NCBI RefSeq assembly: GCF_023650515.1
Contig: NZ_CP096016.1
Coordinates: 3,536,001-3,600,000, forward strand
DNA length: 64,000 nt
Origin: Alkalimarinus coralli
Lineage (GTDB): Bacteria; Pseudomonadota; Gammaproteobacteria; Pseudomonadales; Oleiphilaceae
Direction: 5' to 3'
Positions 17,342-27,604 of this stretch are shown piece after piece. The notes under the pieces are model-generated. The model did no database searches. It was not told the DNA's origin and worked only from the letters and a program-made list of their open reading frames with translations. Every line of letters starts with the position of its first letter. Position 1 is the stretch's first letter. The position numbers and the translations under genes were made by a program.

Positions 17342-17392
17342 CTGTCCATTCATAAATACTGCCCATTCATAAATACTGTCCATTCATAAATA
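17342..17392. repeat. Three 17-bp tandem repeats between lysA and dapF
   Basis: Three head-to-tail copies of CTGTCCATTCATAAATA (the middle one has CTGCCC) lie between the lysA stop and the dapF start. 17-bp units cannot be read as a protein repeat in one frame, so they are non-coding. They may come from slippage or serve as an RNA or DNA binding site. Confidence 0.95.
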
Positions 17393-17418
17393 CGCCCTCT
17401 CACAAATTCGCCTACTCA

Positions 17419-18669
17419 TTACTCAGCAATGATGCTCTCTAACGCGATCTGGTCTTCGAACGTCTCTCGACGTCTAATCAGGTGAGCTTTGTCACCATCG
17501 ACCAGCACTTCCGCTGGACGGTTTCGGCTGTTGTAGTTAGAACTCATTGCAAAACCATAAGCACCTGCAGAGCGCACGGCCAACAAGTCGCCAGCCTCCA
17601 ATATCAGCTCTCGGTCTTTGCCGAGAAAGTCACCCGTTTCGCACACCGGGCCAACCAGATCGTAATGCCTTTTCTCACCCGATGTTCTTGGGCAGGCAGG
17701 TACAATATCCTGCCAGGCTGAATAGAGCGACGGCCTCAGCAAGTCGTTCATTGCGCCATCGATAACAGCAAAGTCACGGTGTTCAGTGCACTTCAAAAAC
17801 TCGACCCGTGTCAGCATAATGCCTGCGTTTGCCGCTATTGAGCGACCCGGTTCCATAATCAGAGTCAGTGGTCGGCCTTTGAGTTTCGCGATGACATCAC
17901 TGGCATATTCACTTGGCTCTGGAGGCGTTTCCTGATTGTAACGAACCCCCAGGCCGCCACCCAGATCAAGGTGTTTCAGCTCAATTCCCATCTCTTTGAG
18001 GTTATCGACCAGCACCAATACCCGGTCAAGTGCATCCAAAAACGGTTGAACCTCAGTTAGCTGAGAACCGATATGGCAATCGACGCCTTTAATTTCGAGG
18101 TTTTTAAGTTCTTTTGCAAGCTTGTATACATCTGGTGCTCGCTGAATATCGATACCAAACTTATTCTCTTTAAGGCCGGTAGAAATATAAGGGTGAGTCC
18201 CTGCATCCACATCAGGGTTCACGCGTAATGAAACCGGAGCCATCACGCCCATTTCTGCCGCGACATCATTGAGCCTGTATAATTCTGCCTCAGACTCAAC
18301 ATTAAAGCAGTGCACACCCACCTCAAGGGCTCGTTTCATCTCATGTGCCTGTTTGCCGACCCCGGAAAAAACAACTTTGGACGGCTCTCCACCAGCAGCC
18401 AATACCCGTTCTAACTCGCCGATAGATACAATGTCAAAGCCTGAACCGAGCTTCGCCAGAATATTAAGAATTGCGATATTGGAGTTGGCTTTAACGGCGT
18501 AGCAAATTAAATGAGGGTGATCACCCAGTGCGTTGTCATAAGCTTTATAGTGGCGCTCAAACGTGGCCCGTGAGTATACATAGCACGGGGTGCCAAACTC
18601 AGATGCAATGCTTTCAACAGGTATATCTTCGGCAAATAGCTGGCCATCTAAATAATTAAAATAATCCAT
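17419..18669 (-). CDS. lysA: Diaminopimelate decarboxylase
   Basis: Makes L-lysine from meso-diaminopimelate using pyridoxal phosphate. The cofactor lysine is in CYAVKANSN, and HIGSQ, GGGLGV, EPGRS and GPVCETGD are the family's cofactor and substrate motifs. I start at ATG 18669 (MDYFNYLDGQLFAED), the usual family start, with GAGAG about 4 bases upstream; a TTG at 18726 would add 19 residues that do not fit the family. This gives 416 aa. It follows lptM by about 80 bases and precedes dapF. Confidence 0.97.
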   Translation of the reverse strand: MDYFNYLDGQLFAEDIPVESIASEFGTPCYVYSRATFERHYKAYDNALGDHPHLICYAVKANSNIAILNILAKLGSGFDIVSIGELERVLAAGGEPSKVVFSGVGKQAHEMKRALEVGVHCFNVESEAELYRLNDVAAEMGVMAPVSLRVNPDVDAGTHPYISTGLKENKFGIDIQRAPDVYKLAKELKNLEIKGVDCHIGSQLTEVQPFLDALDRVLVLVDNLKEMGIELKHLDLGGGLGVRYNQETPPEPSEYASDVIAKLKGRPLTLIMEPGRSIAANAGIMLTRVEFLKCTEHRDFAVIDGAMNDLLRPSLYSAWQDIVPACPRTSGEKRHYDLVGPVCETGDFLGKDRELILEAGDLLAVRSAGAYGFAMSSNYNSRNRPAEVLVDGDKAHLIRRRETFEDQIALESIIAE

Positions 18670-18750
18670 GATTCTCTCAAAACTCACACTCACCCGAGAC
18701 GGTTGATTCCGGGCTTCATCTATCAAATTTAATAACCGTTAAAGCCGTTT

Positions 18751-18951
18751 TTATTCAGCTGCAGGTGTGCCTTTCGCATCTGTTGCCTGCTTTTTCTCAT
18801 CATCATTTACGGTTCCGGGTTTACTTGCAGCCTGCTCATTTTTTTGGCTGGGCAGATAAAGGGGGCCCTTTTGACCACACCCCACCAGTAGCCCTGAGCT
18901 TAACGAGCCTGCTCCGAACAGAAGAGCCAAAATGAAGAAACGCTTTAACAT
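18751..18951 (-). CDS. lptM: LptM-like small lipoprotein (LppL/YifL)
   Basis: A 66-aa outer-membrane lipoprotein. A hydrophobic signal ends in the lipobox LLVGC, with Cys25 as the lipidated residue, followed by the family core GQKGPLYLP and a short charged tail. In E. coli LptM helps the LPS translocon LptDE mature. Its place directly upstream of lysA is the conserved Pseudomonas arrangement. Confidence 0.93.
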   Translation of the reverse strand: MLKRFFILALLFGAGSLSSGLLVGCGQKGPLYLPSQKNEQAASKPGTVNDDEKKQATDAKGTPAAE

Positions 18952-19067
18952 AGCTATCTACCATTAAAAATATTTCGGCAAGTATACCCGTTAGCCACCT
19001 GAAACTCTATCGCCTCAGCCCCAACCACTCGCTGTTATTTCCGCCCTGTCGTCAGGTCTGGCACTCT

Positions 19068-21935
19068 TTAGGACAGCTGCAGTAAAGCAAGATTCAATTT
19101 CTCTTCCAGCACTTTCTTGTACTGTAAATACTGCACCGTCTGGAGGCTATGCTGATAGTCGTGCTGGTCTAACCCTTGAGGCAGGCCAAGGTCGGTAAGG
19201 TAACAAGGATAAAGTTCTCCAGATGCTCGCTTTGAACGAATATAGTGTGCGACAGCGGGAATAAGCTGATCACCATACTCAAGCACCGAAAACTCTTGCT
19301 GATCACAATAGACATCAAACTGTAACTGCCCCTGCCGGTCATAACTCCCAATGGCTTGAATATCGACAAAAAGCACCACGGCTTCAGGGGTTAAATTCTT
19401 TTTCTCAACCGTGAAATATGATGGCAACTTGCCAGGCTTTAGTTCACAGAATTCCAGCGCCAAGTCAGACGAATATGAATCAATAGACTGATGCATCTGG
19501 CGCCGTTCCAAAATAGATGAGAGAAAACGGTAAAGCGGGATAAGCAGTGATTGATGGCTATGATACGGCGTTGAATAAGAGAACAGCGAACCATACTCGT
19601 CAACAATAAACAGATCCGCTTTATCCCCCATGACATGAAAGAAAACCTGAATTGCCCCGGAGCGGGATTTATCAAAAATAAGCCTGAGCCGGGGTTGCTC
19701 CAACAGTGCATAATGGTCAATCACAACAGGTGCATATGATGTTTGAGGCTGCTCAAGGTGCGCCAATAAAGCACTTAGACTATCAAACGCGGTAAACTGC
19801 GGTTGCTGATTGAAGAACTGGGCAACAAAAAAACGGTGATCCATCTCAATAACATAGCGCACCGGCAATATCCCTTTGGCGCTGAAAAACGCCCCGACAA
19901 CATCTCTAAACAGTGTATCTACCCGCTTTGCTATCGCCGCCGCCCGATGGGGACAAAAACAACGAACATCAAGCCTTGGCAAAGGGTTGCTTCCCACGTC
20001 AGCCAGGCTGGCCAAATAGTGTTTCAGACACTGAATCAGGGTGTCGCCCAGCTCGTAGCGTTGAACTGACAGTTCATGCCAGCTATTGATGCTAATCTGG
20101 TCAAGTGTGGCCACCAGATTATCTCTAAACGAGCTATAGCCAAGCGAGTCATTCCGGTCACTTAATTTGTGCACTCCTCGGGCACTCATCTCTTCCATTG
20201 GATCCACGCCAACATTGACGAACAGCAATGTATGGAGCGGGAAGTGGCTATGACGAAATCGTTCATGAGGAACGGGCGGTAGAGGGTACGGTGCTAGTTG
20301 ATCAAAAGTAGAAATAATATTCTGCAACTCAAACATCGTCATTTTGTTTTCGCCTGAAACCAGGCTTAGTCGAGTGCCTTTACTGACGATGCCGTTGAAG
20401 TAGCACCATGCGATCAGCTCAACAATACTCGTTGACCGTTTCAACACCGGGTGAAACGCAACATCCGATGATGATTCAAGGTCACGATAGAGCAGCCAAG
20501 CATTGCCATCACTAGCCAGCGGTTGGCTGCTTTGGTGATAAAACGCTAAATGATCTTCATACAGAGAAGGTGCAATGCCTGAGTTAATAAGTTCAACTTT
20601 CCCGGCTTTACGTTGAAACACGGCATATAACTTACGCCCCAGAATAGCCATGTCTTCAGCTTTAATATGGGCCTTTAAACCATGACTGCGTGCATACTGT
20701 GACAGAAATCGATAACTATGGGTTAACTCACTGACAACGGCTTTACGTTCCTTTATTACTTGCGGCACTCGCCAGAGATTCCGGTGATCCAGTGAAGACA
20801 ATAGAGACTCTGACCACCCCCACCCTTCAATCAGTTTTGTCATCGCCTTTCGTTGCCATGACACTCTTGTTGAGGGTTTTCCGGTAAGTTTTTTTCCCAC
20901 TTTAAGGTAAAAACTTCTCCTAACCAGCTCCAGTCGTTCCAATTCGTTGCGTGCCAGTAAATAACGCTCCAGCCTGCGATATACCATGACGTAGGGGTCA
21001 AGCTCATCGACATCCAGCTCATCATTATAGACAGCCTGTTTATACTCCAAGCTGAGATTCAGTTTATCTGGCAGCTCTTGAGCGTATAGCTCGGTTAACA
21101 GCAGTTTGATAACCGATTTGTATGGCGCGTCGATCCCTTTATAAAGCTGCCACATCCCCGCACCGACAAACTCTTCTTTGGGAATAGACGCCAACCCGCC
21201 AAAGTCGATCACATCCGACTCTCGAATAAAGCGTTTCCGGGTTAACAGCGCGGCAAAGGTGTCGTATTCAGGCTCATCACAAACAGGGATCAACCACCAT
21301 AACGGGTAACACCCCGCCAGCAACACACTGGTTCGGTAAAACTCATCCAGCAATAAAAAATGCTGTGCTGAACCACTGCTCTCTTTATCTACCGCAGCCA
21401 CTTTGCGGTGCCTGAAATGGTTTGAATCCATCAGAAAAAAGTGGATCTCCAGGCCTGCCGCATCCGCCCACTCAGTGATAAGATCAGCTTTACGTTGCAA
21501 CAGCCTCAATGCGTCTTCGCCAAGCCCCGAACGATGACACAGCCAGATATCAATATCACTGACTTCTGACTGAGCGATAGTACCAATACTCCCCATCATA
21601 AAGAGCGAAACAATATCCGGCCTCAGCCGTTTTTCAGACTTGTATTTAAAGGTCTTACTGAAACGTCGAGCCGCCTGCAATACCCGTTTATCGGGTACAT
21701 AATTGGCAACGCCGCGGGGAGTATCCCGCGATACATAGCCTGGCAATAAAGGGTGATTGACCTGAAAAAAAAGAGCTAGAAGATCAAGCGTGGTTTGATG
21801 CCTTAAAGGAAGCGCTTGCTGGGTGCGCTCAAGCCTCGACTGGTTAACCTTTAGAAATCGGTCTCGCAATATATTCAGCTGTTTACGATCTACACCCTCT
21901 CGATAGTCAGGCTGAATAACTTTTTTTAGACCCAT
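19068..21935 (-). CDS. cyaA: Class I adenylate cyclase
   Basis: Makes cyclic AMP from ATP in the cytoplasm, feeding CRP/Vfr-type regulation. The 955-aa length and the nucleotidyltransferase-like motif GSIGTIAQSEVSDIDIW (about residues 111-127) identify the class I enzyme. A conserved catalytic half (to about residue 540) is followed by a regulatory half that in enterobacteria responds to the sugar phosphotransferase system. The usual neighbour cyaY is not between this gene and lptM. The 5' flank up to the next, divergent gene is 364 bp. Confidence 0.96.
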   Translation of the reverse strand: MGLKKVIQPDYREGVDRKQLNILRDRFLKVNQSRLERTQQALPLRHQTTLDLLALFFQVNHPLLPGYVSRDTPRGVANYVPDKRVLQAARRFSKTFKYKSEKRLRPDIVSLFMMGSIGTIAQSEVSDIDIWLCHRSGLGEDALRLLQRKADLITEWADAAGLEIHFFLMDSNHFRHRKVAAVDKESSGSAQHFLLLDEFYRTSVLLAGCYPLWWLIPVCDEPEYDTFAALLTRKRFIRESDVIDFGGLASIPKEEFVGAGMWQLYKGIDAPYKSVIKLLLTELYAQELPDKLNLSLEYKQAVYNDELDVDELDPYVMVYRRLERYLLARNELERLELVRRSFYLKVGKKLTGKPSTRVSWQRKAMTKLIEGWGWSESLLSSLDHRNLWRVPQVIKERKAVVSELTHSYRFLSQYARSHGLKAHIKAEDMAILGRKLYAVFQRKAGKVELINSGIAPSLYEDHLAFYHQSSQPLASDGNAWLLYRDLESSSDVAFHPVLKRSTSIVELIAWCYFNGIVSKGTRLSLVSGENKMTMFELQNIISTFDQLAPYPLPPVPHERFRHSHFPLHTLLFVNVGVDPMEEMSARGVHKLSDRNDSLGYSSFRDNLVATLDQISINSWHELSVQRYELGDTLIQCLKHYLASLADVGSNPLPRLDVRCFCPHRAAAIAKRVDTLFRDVVGAFFSAKGILPVRYVIEMDHRFFVAQFFNQQPQFTAFDSLSALLAHLEQPQTSYAPVVIDHYALLEQPRLRLIFDKSRSGAIQVFFHVMGDKADLFIVDEYGSLFSYSTPYHSHQSLLIPLYRFLSSILERRQMHQSIDSYSSDLALEFCELKPGKLPSYFTVEKKNLTPEAVVLFVDIQAIGSYDRQGQLQFDVYCDQQEFSVLEYGDQLIPAVAHYIRSKRASGELYPCYLTDLGLPQGLDQHDYQHSLQTVQYLQYKKVLEEKLNLALLQLS

Positions 21936-22299
21936 TGAGTTTCCAGTTTTTTAAACGTATTCGATATGGTTAGCAGGTTAATCTCGATCTGGCTAATGTC
22001 ATTTTAACATTACCGCCACACCAGCACGGGCGTTCAATAACATTATTTCTAGCTAATGAACTTCAACGCAACATCTGGTATAAATAGCATCCAATAAAAA
22101 TAATCGCAAAGTAAATCTCAAATCGCTGCAAACAATCATATTTCAGGATATGCCCAAGTTATTCAGACACTGGGCATTTAGAACGGACAACTGAGAAGCT
22201 GCTCACAAAACGATCAATTTTATATCGATTAACAGTGACGATGCCGGACTCTGCATCTTTACTTAATGATGAGTTGTGCTTTGGTATAGGCGGGTAAGC
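21936..22299. other. Divergent intergenic region between cyaA and a GGDEF gene
   Basis: This 364-bp, AT-rich gap must hold promoters for both divergent genes. I see two inverted repeats: TAATGTcattttaACATTA (21994-22012) and ATGCCCA...TGGGCAT (22150-22177). No gene or RNA is supported. Confidence 0.5.
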
Positions 22300-24765
22300 A
22301 TGAATACAGTCATGAATACAATGAAGAAGTATGAGATCAGTCGTGTTCGAAATGACGAAGACCAGGACGCCAAGGAGCCCTTGGTCGATGAACCTGCCTC
22401 CGTTATTATCGACACCAACGACCATATAGTACAACTCTGTCCTCTGGCTGAACGCTTATTTGGCTATAAAAACCAGGATATCATTGGCCAGCACTTCAAA
22501 GTGCTTGCAGCTTCTACCTTCGATTACCCAAAAGACATCCAACAGCGTGAGATGATCCAGAACGACAAAACACTCACCGTGACCTTCCGCCATAAAACAG
22601 GCTACTTTTTCCCTGCTACTATTGCATTAAAAGATGTCGCCGAAGATAGCCAGGGGCTTTTTCAACAGCCCATCACACCATGGACTCACAGCACAGAGTC
22701 TGCGCAACGTCTGCTGGGTGACAAGTCATTAACAAAACAGTTTGAGCTGGCGGGTAAAATGGGTGGCTGGCAGCTGGACATCGTGTCAAACAGAGTGAGC
22801 TGGACCGATGGCGTTTACTCAATATTCGCCATTGATAAGAGTGAAGAGATTACCCCGGAAAACATCCTTTATTATTTTCATGATGCGCAGCAGCGAATAC
22901 AGGTGGCTTTCAGACGCTGCCTGAATTCAGGCCAGCCGTTCTCGATAGATGCCTCACTGCTAAACGCTCAGCAGCAATCTATTTGGGTCAGAATAACCGG
23001 TAAGGCCCATAAAACAGACGGTGCTGTCACTCATATATCCGGCTCTATCCAGGATATTTCAGAACTACGCAAAGCTAAATTTGAACAGGATCAGCTCAGC
23101 GATTACCTGGCAGGCGTTCTTGAAGGCACTGAAGACCTTGTCCTCGCGCTTGATAACCAGATGAGGGTGATCACCTTCAATAAAGCCTATCTTGAGCAAT
23201 TTAAGCAAATATTCGGTTTTTCGATTGCCATTGGGGATTGCCTGCCAGAAGCACTAAGCGCATTCCCTAACGAGCGACGCATATATCAACGCCTCTGGGA
23301 ACGAGCATTCAAAAGGGATAACTTTTGTGTCGAGATGCCGTTGGCTCAGCGTGAAGAGGACATCCCTATTTATGAGATTCGCTTCAGCCGGATTACCAAC
23401 AGTAAAGGAGAACAACTGGGTGCAGCCCACATCGCCCGAAATATTACTGACCGGGTAAAAGTTCAGGAGAAGCTTAATTACCTTGCCAAACATGACCCTT
23501 TAACCGGAATATTTAATCGCCGGGAGTTTCAAAACAGGCTTAGCCGTTGCTTAGCCAATGCTCAGCAACGGGAGTCTACGCACGCCCTGCTCTATATGGA
23601 TCTCGACCGATTCAAAGAGATAAACGACGCTTGTGGTCATAGCGCGGGCGACGAGCTTCTTCGCCAAATCAGCCGTATTATTAACGAAAAAATACGCCAG
23701 CGAGACGCGTTCGCTCGCATCGGCGGCGATGAGTTTGCCGCGATTCTGGAAAACTGCTCAACCACAGAAGCCAACCGCGTCGCAGAAAACATTCGTGACG
23801 CTATCGCCTCTTACATCTTCGAGCACGAAGGACGTCAGTTTAGAGTCGGGGTGAGTATAGGTCTGGTTCCCATCACCCGTGATAGCCCAAACACTGAAGA
23901 GCTGATAAAAACCGCAGACAGCACCTGTTACGCGGCAAAAGCTGCAGGCCGCAATCGTGTGCACAGCTACAATATACACCGTGAGCAGCGCAGAGCAGAG
24001 CTTAAACAGTCCAAGCAGCAAATTCAGATGATACAAAAAGCGGTGCGCGGCGGTGATAGCCTGCAACTGAGCTACCAGCAAATACGGCCTGTAAACAGTG
24101 CCGTTTGGGGTGACTACTTTGAGGTTCTTGCGCGCATTCGGGATACCGAAGGCAACTTGATCGTACCCTCCGAGTTCATCCATATTGCACAACGGTTCGA
24201 TATCATCCAGGCATTCGATCAAGCGGTTATCTATAAAGTGATGCAATGGCTGGCACAGCACAATGAGCTGGAGCATAGACGCAAGCTGTGCTCCATCAAT
24301 ATCTCCGTTGAGAGCATGCTCGATAGCAAACTTCCAGCCTTTATAAAAAGGCAACTCAATCAGTTTGGGCTTGATGCCGAGAAGCTCTGCTTTGAGCTGG
24401 ATGAACTGGCGGTAATCGAGCATTTTGAGCATGCAAAAACATTCACCAAAACAGTCAACGAAATGGGCTGCAAAACTGCGATAGATAAAGTCGGAAAAAA
24501 CAATACCAGCTACCAATACCTGGCAGACATTCCCGCCAGCTACATTAAAATTGATGGTGACTTGATTCGCTCAATGCATGACGAGCCAGTTAAACAGGTC
24601 ATCGTTGAGAGCATTCAGAAAATTGCCAATCTAACGGGCAAACAGACAATCGCAGGTAATATAGAGGATCAGCGAGCCCTGGGGGATATTCGCCGAATGG
24701 GGATTCACTTTGGTCAGGGTTTCGGGATATCAAAACCCAAACCCATGGATGATATGGTTGCCTAA
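22300..24765 (+). CDS. PAS-GGDEF protein with degenerate EAL domain
   Basis: A cytoplasmic cyclic-di-GMP signalling protein of about 821 aa. I start at ATG 22300; a GTG at 22276 and an ATG at 22312 are alternatives. Three PAS-like regions (about 33-120, 135-265 and 275-395) precede a GGDEF domain with GGDEF at 475-479 and an intact RQRD inhibitory site. The C-terminal EAL domain is degenerate: EVL replaces EAL at 608-610, DDFGTG has become DKVGKN, and AEGVE has become AGNIE. It should therefore be a diguanylate cyclase whose EAL half binds rather than cuts cyclic-di-GMP, or regulates the cyclase. The signal sensed by the PAS domains is unknown. Confidence 0.9.
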   Translation: MNTVMNTMKKYEISRVRNDEDQDAKEPLVDEPASVIIDTNDHIVQLCPLAERLFGYKNQDIIGQHFKVLAASTFDYPKDIQQREMIQNDKTLTVTFRHKTGYFFPATIALKDVAEDSQGLFQQPITPWTHSTESAQRLLGDKSLTKQFELAGKMGGWQLDIVSNRVSWTDGVYSIFAIDKSEEITPENILYYFHDAQQRIQVAFRRCLNSGQPFSIDASLLNAQQQSIWVRITGKAHKTDGAVTHISGSIQDISELRKAKFEQDQLSDYLAGVLEGTEDLVLALDNQMRVITFNKAYLEQFKQIFGFSIAIGDCLPEALSAFPNERRIYQRLWERAFKRDNFCVEMPLAQREEDIPIYEIRFSRITNSKGEQLGAAHIARNITDRVKVQEKLNYLAKHDPLTGIFNRREFQNRLSRCLANAQQRESTHALLYMDLDRFKEINDACGHSAGDELLRQISRIINEKIRQRDAFARIGGDEFAAILENCSTTEANRVAENIRDAIASYIFEHEGRQFRVGVSIGLVPITRDSPNTEELIKTADSTCYAAKAAGRNRVHSYNIHREQRRAELKQSKQQIQMIQKAVRGGDSLQLSYQQIRPVNSAVWGDYFEVLARIRDTEGNLIVPSEFIHIAQRFDIIQAFDQAVIYKVMQWLAQHNELEHRRKLCSINISVESMLDSKLPAFIKRQLNQFGLDAEKLCFELDELAVIEHFEHAKTFTKTVNEMGCKTAIDKVGKNNTSYQYLADIPASYIKIDGDLIRSMHDEPVKQVIVESIQKIANLTGKQTIAGNIEDQRALGDIRRMGIHFGQGFGISKPKPMDDMVA

Positions 24766-24798
24766 GCGCTTTTAACAAACGCGCTAATATTAGGCGTA

Positions 24799-24823
24799 AG
24801 CGGGGTTCCTTAACAACCCCGCT
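24799..24823. terminator. Hairpin between convergent genes
   Basis: AGCGGGGTT and AACCCCGCT form a perfect 9-bp stem with a 7-base loop between the GGDEF gene and argH, which converge here. There is no long U-run on either side, so termination is likely but not certain. Confidence 0.55.
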
Positions 24824-24835
24824 CGGTATTTGGCG

Positions 24836-26236
24836 CTATCTCTGCGCCAACATCTCTTTCGCAGCAGCGACGGCGTTACGAACCTGTGCCGGGGCAGTAC
24901 CCCCTATATGGTTACGGGCGTTAACGGAACCTTCCAATGTTAGAACATCAAAAACATCGCCTGTAATCACATCAGAGAACTTAACCAGCTCTTCCAGACT
25001 CATCTCAGACAGGTCTTTTTCACACTCAACACCATACGCAACCGCTTTACCCACTACCTCGTGAGCATCACGGAAAGGCACACCTTTAACCACCAGATAA
25101 TCTGCAAGGTCGGTGGCGGTAGAGAACCCTCTGCGGGCCGATTCTTTCATGCTTTCAGCTTTAACCTGAATAGCAGGAACCATATCGCCGTACGCTTTCA
25201 GGCAGCCCTTAAGCGTATCAATCACATCAAATAACGGCTCTTTATCTTCCTGATTATCTTTGTTGTAGGCTAAAGGTTGAGATTTCATCAGCATTAACAA
25301 TGAAATGAGATGGCCTGTTACTCGTCCACTCTTGCCTCTGACCAACTCAGGTACATCCGGGTTTTTCTTCTGCGGCATAATCGAAGAACCAGTACAGAAG
25401 CGGTCGGGTAAATCGATAAAATTAAACTGTGCAGACGCCCACAAGATTAGCTCTTCAGAACTACGAGAGAGGTGACTCATTACAAGGCTGGCAACTGAAC
25501 AGAACTCAATCGCAAAGTCGCGGTCACTCACCGAGTCAAGGGAGTTGAATGACGGCCGCTCAAAGCCAAGCAGCTCAGCCGTTAAATTGCGATCAATCGG
25601 GTAGGTTGTTCCCGCTAATGCCGCAGCACCCAGTGGCATGATATTGACACGCTTGCGGCAGTCCTGAAGTCGTTCGTAGTCGCGACTCAACATCTCAAAC
25701 CAGGCCATAATGTGATGCCCGAATGTCACCGGCTGTGCGGTCTGCAAATGCGTAAACCCTGGCATAATAGTGTCTGCTTCGCGTTCAGCCAGCAGCAACA
25801 TGCCTTCCTGTAAACGAGTGATTTCAGACGCGATAATATCGATTTCATCTCTCAGATAGAGACGAATATCGGTCGCCACCTGATCATTTCGAGAGCGCCC
25901 GGTATGCAGTTTTTTACCGGTAATTCCGATCTTGTCTGTCAGCCGCGCCTCGATATTCATATGAACGTCTTCAAGCGTCACCGACCACTCAAAACTGCCG
26001 TCTTCAATATCATTCTGAACGTCTTTAAGACCCTGAATAATGGTGTCACGCTCCTGCTCAGTTAACACCCCCACCTTAGCTAACATTGTCGCGTGGGCAA
26101 TTGAGCCTTGAATATCGTGATAATAGAGTCGCTGATCAAAATCCACAGAAGCAGTAAAACGCTCTACAAATGCATCGGTTGGCTCACTGAATCGCCCACC
26201 CCAAGGTTTTTCGGTTGTCTGGTTTTCGTTACTCAT
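24836..26236 (-). CDS. argH: Argininosuccinate lyase
   Basis: Last step of arginine synthesis, splitting argininosuccinate into arginine and fumarate. The fumarase/lyase superfamily signature [12 protein letters not shown] is at about residues 284-295, with [11 protein letters not shown] and TVFGHH-like (TFGHH) active-site regions earlier. The length of 466 aa is standard. It lies back-to-back with the algZ-algR-hemCDXY run, as in Pseudomonas. Confidence 0.98.
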   Translation of the reverse strand: MSNENQTTEKPWGGRFSEPTDAFVERFTASVDFDQRLYYHDIQGSIAHATMLAKVGVLTEQERDTIIQGLKDVQNDIEDGSFEWSVTLEDVHMNIEARLTDKIGITGKKLHTGRSRNDQVATDIRLYLRDEIDIIASEITRLQEGMLLLAEREADTIMPGFTHLQTAQPVTFGHHIMAWFEMLSRDYERLQDCRKRVNIMPLGAAALAGTTYPIDRNLTAELLGFERPSFNSLDSVSDRDFAIEFCSVASLVMSHLSRSSEELILWASAQFNFIDLPDRFCTGSSIMPQKKNPDVPELVRGKSGRVTGHLISLLMLMKSQPLAYNKDNQEDKEPLFDVIDTLKGCLKAYGDMVPAIQVKAESMKESARRGFSTATDLADYLVVKGVPFRDAHEVVGKAVAYGVECEKDLSEMSLEELVKFSDVITGDVFDVLTLEGSVNARNHIGGTAPAQVRNAVAAAKEMLAQR

Positions 26237-26399
26237 GCCTACTCTCTTTAATCGATACCCTTAAACACTGACACCCACAAAATACCCTTTCAAACAAGGT
26301 GTTAACCTTAAGACCTGCAGGTAAAGTGAGTTATGCTAAACTTTTAAAGGCCGAAGTATATCACTTCGACTCAGCCACGGATAATCAGAACAGCCACAA

Positions 26400-27509
26400 A
26401 TGAAAAACACCCCAAAAGATAAGCTTCCCCTCTCGCAAAAAAAGTTAAACAGAGGCGTTCACGAGAACAAAGACACCACAAACACCTCAGATGAGCAAAG
26501 CTCCGGCTTTTTCTTACCCGACCTGTGTAAAGTTCAGTCGGTATTTTTTCTGCTTATCGTCACAGAGCTGGTTGCCCTGCTTTTTGCACTGTCACGCCCC
26601 AGCAATGAGTTGATAGACTGGAACTATCTCGGGCTTATCTCCCTATTTGGGCACTGGACTGTTCTAACTAGCGCCGCCACGCTGTGTATATCAAGGCAGG
26701 CACTGGCAAAGCTGTCGATTAACGTCTCCGCAACCGTCGCCTTTGTGATCATTCTAACCATCACCTTAATCTATAGCGTAGCGGCTGATTCGCTACTGCG
26801 CCCTCAAAGTGGTGGGCAAATCGATACCCTGTTTATCGTGCGCAATCTGATTATCAGTGCGATCATTGGCGGAATAACCCTGCGCTACTTCTATCTTCAA
26901 CATCAGTGGAAAAGCCAGAAGCAAGCCGAGCTGCAAGCAAGACTGGAAGCACTTCAAGCCCGAATAAGACCTCATTTTCTGTTTAACAGCATGAACACTA
27001 TCGCCAGCCTGATATCCACCCATCCTAATATGGCGGAAGAGGCGGTGCTTGATTTATCCGAGTTGTTCAGAGCGACCCTCAATAACAAAAAGATGCTAAT
27101 TCCCTTACGAGAAGAGCTGGAGCTATGTAAACGTTATCTTCATATCGAAGGGCTGAGACTGGGAGACAGAATGACGGTGGACTGGAAGCTAGCCAACTTT
27201 GATGGCGCAGCATTGATCCCCCCTCTCAGCCTTCAACCCTTGGTAGAGAATGCCATTTATCACGGCATACAACCCAGAACAGAAGGCGGCACGATCACCA
27301 TCGAGAGCTACCGTAAAAAGAATACCGTTTATGTCCTGATCAGTAACCCGTACGACGATGCGCCGTCTGACTCCCATAAACAGGGAAATAAAATCGCACT
27401 GGATAATATTCGTAGTCGATTTGAAGCCATATTCAATCAACAGGCCATTATGAAAACAAGCCAGATTGACGGTCAGTTTACCGTCATATTACGCTTTCCT
27501 ATTCATTAA
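26400..27509 (+). CDS. algZ: AlgZ/FimS-like sensor histidine kinase
   Basis: Membrane kinase of the LytS/YehU type that partners AlgR. After a polar N-terminus of about 45 residues come four hydrophobic segments (about 48-65, 75-96, 108-130 and 143-162), then a His_kinase domain with the phosphorylated H192 in RPHFLFNSMNTIASL, and an ATPase region with LSLQPLVENAIYHG. In Pseudomonas this pair controls alginate, type IV pili and virulence traits. The order argH-algZ-algR-hemC is conserved. The gap to algR is 95 bp. What the pair controls here is not known. Confidence 0.92.
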   Translation: MKNTPKDKLPLSQKKLNRGVHENKDTTNTSDEQSSGFFLPDLCKVQSVFFLLIVTELVALLFALSRPSNELIDWNYLGLISLFGHWTVLTSAATLCISRQALAKLSINVSATVAFVIILTITLIYSVAADSLLRPQSGGQIDTLFIVRNLIISAIIGGITLRYFYLQHQWKSQKQAELQARLEALQARIRPHFLFNSMNTIASLISTHPNMAEEAVLDLSELFRATLNNKKMLIPLREELELCKRYLHIEGLRLGDRMTVDWKLANFDGAALIPPLSLQPLVENAIYHGIQPRTEGGTITIESYRKKNTVYVLISNPYDDAPSDSHKQGNKIALDNIRSRFEAIFNQQAIMKTSQIDGQFTVILRFPIH

Positions 27510-27604
27510 GGTTTTTGACAATGGGCTTTCAAATAGAGGCACTGACAGATAAATTAGCTACAAACCTGCCTGCAAACCTGACCGACAGGTAATGGAAGAG
27601 AGAG

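Noticed and set aside
23758-24516. 252-codon minus-strand frame opposite the PAS-GGDEF gene
   Set aside because: The plus strand encodes clear GGDEF and EAL-like domains; the antisense frame has no recognisable family.
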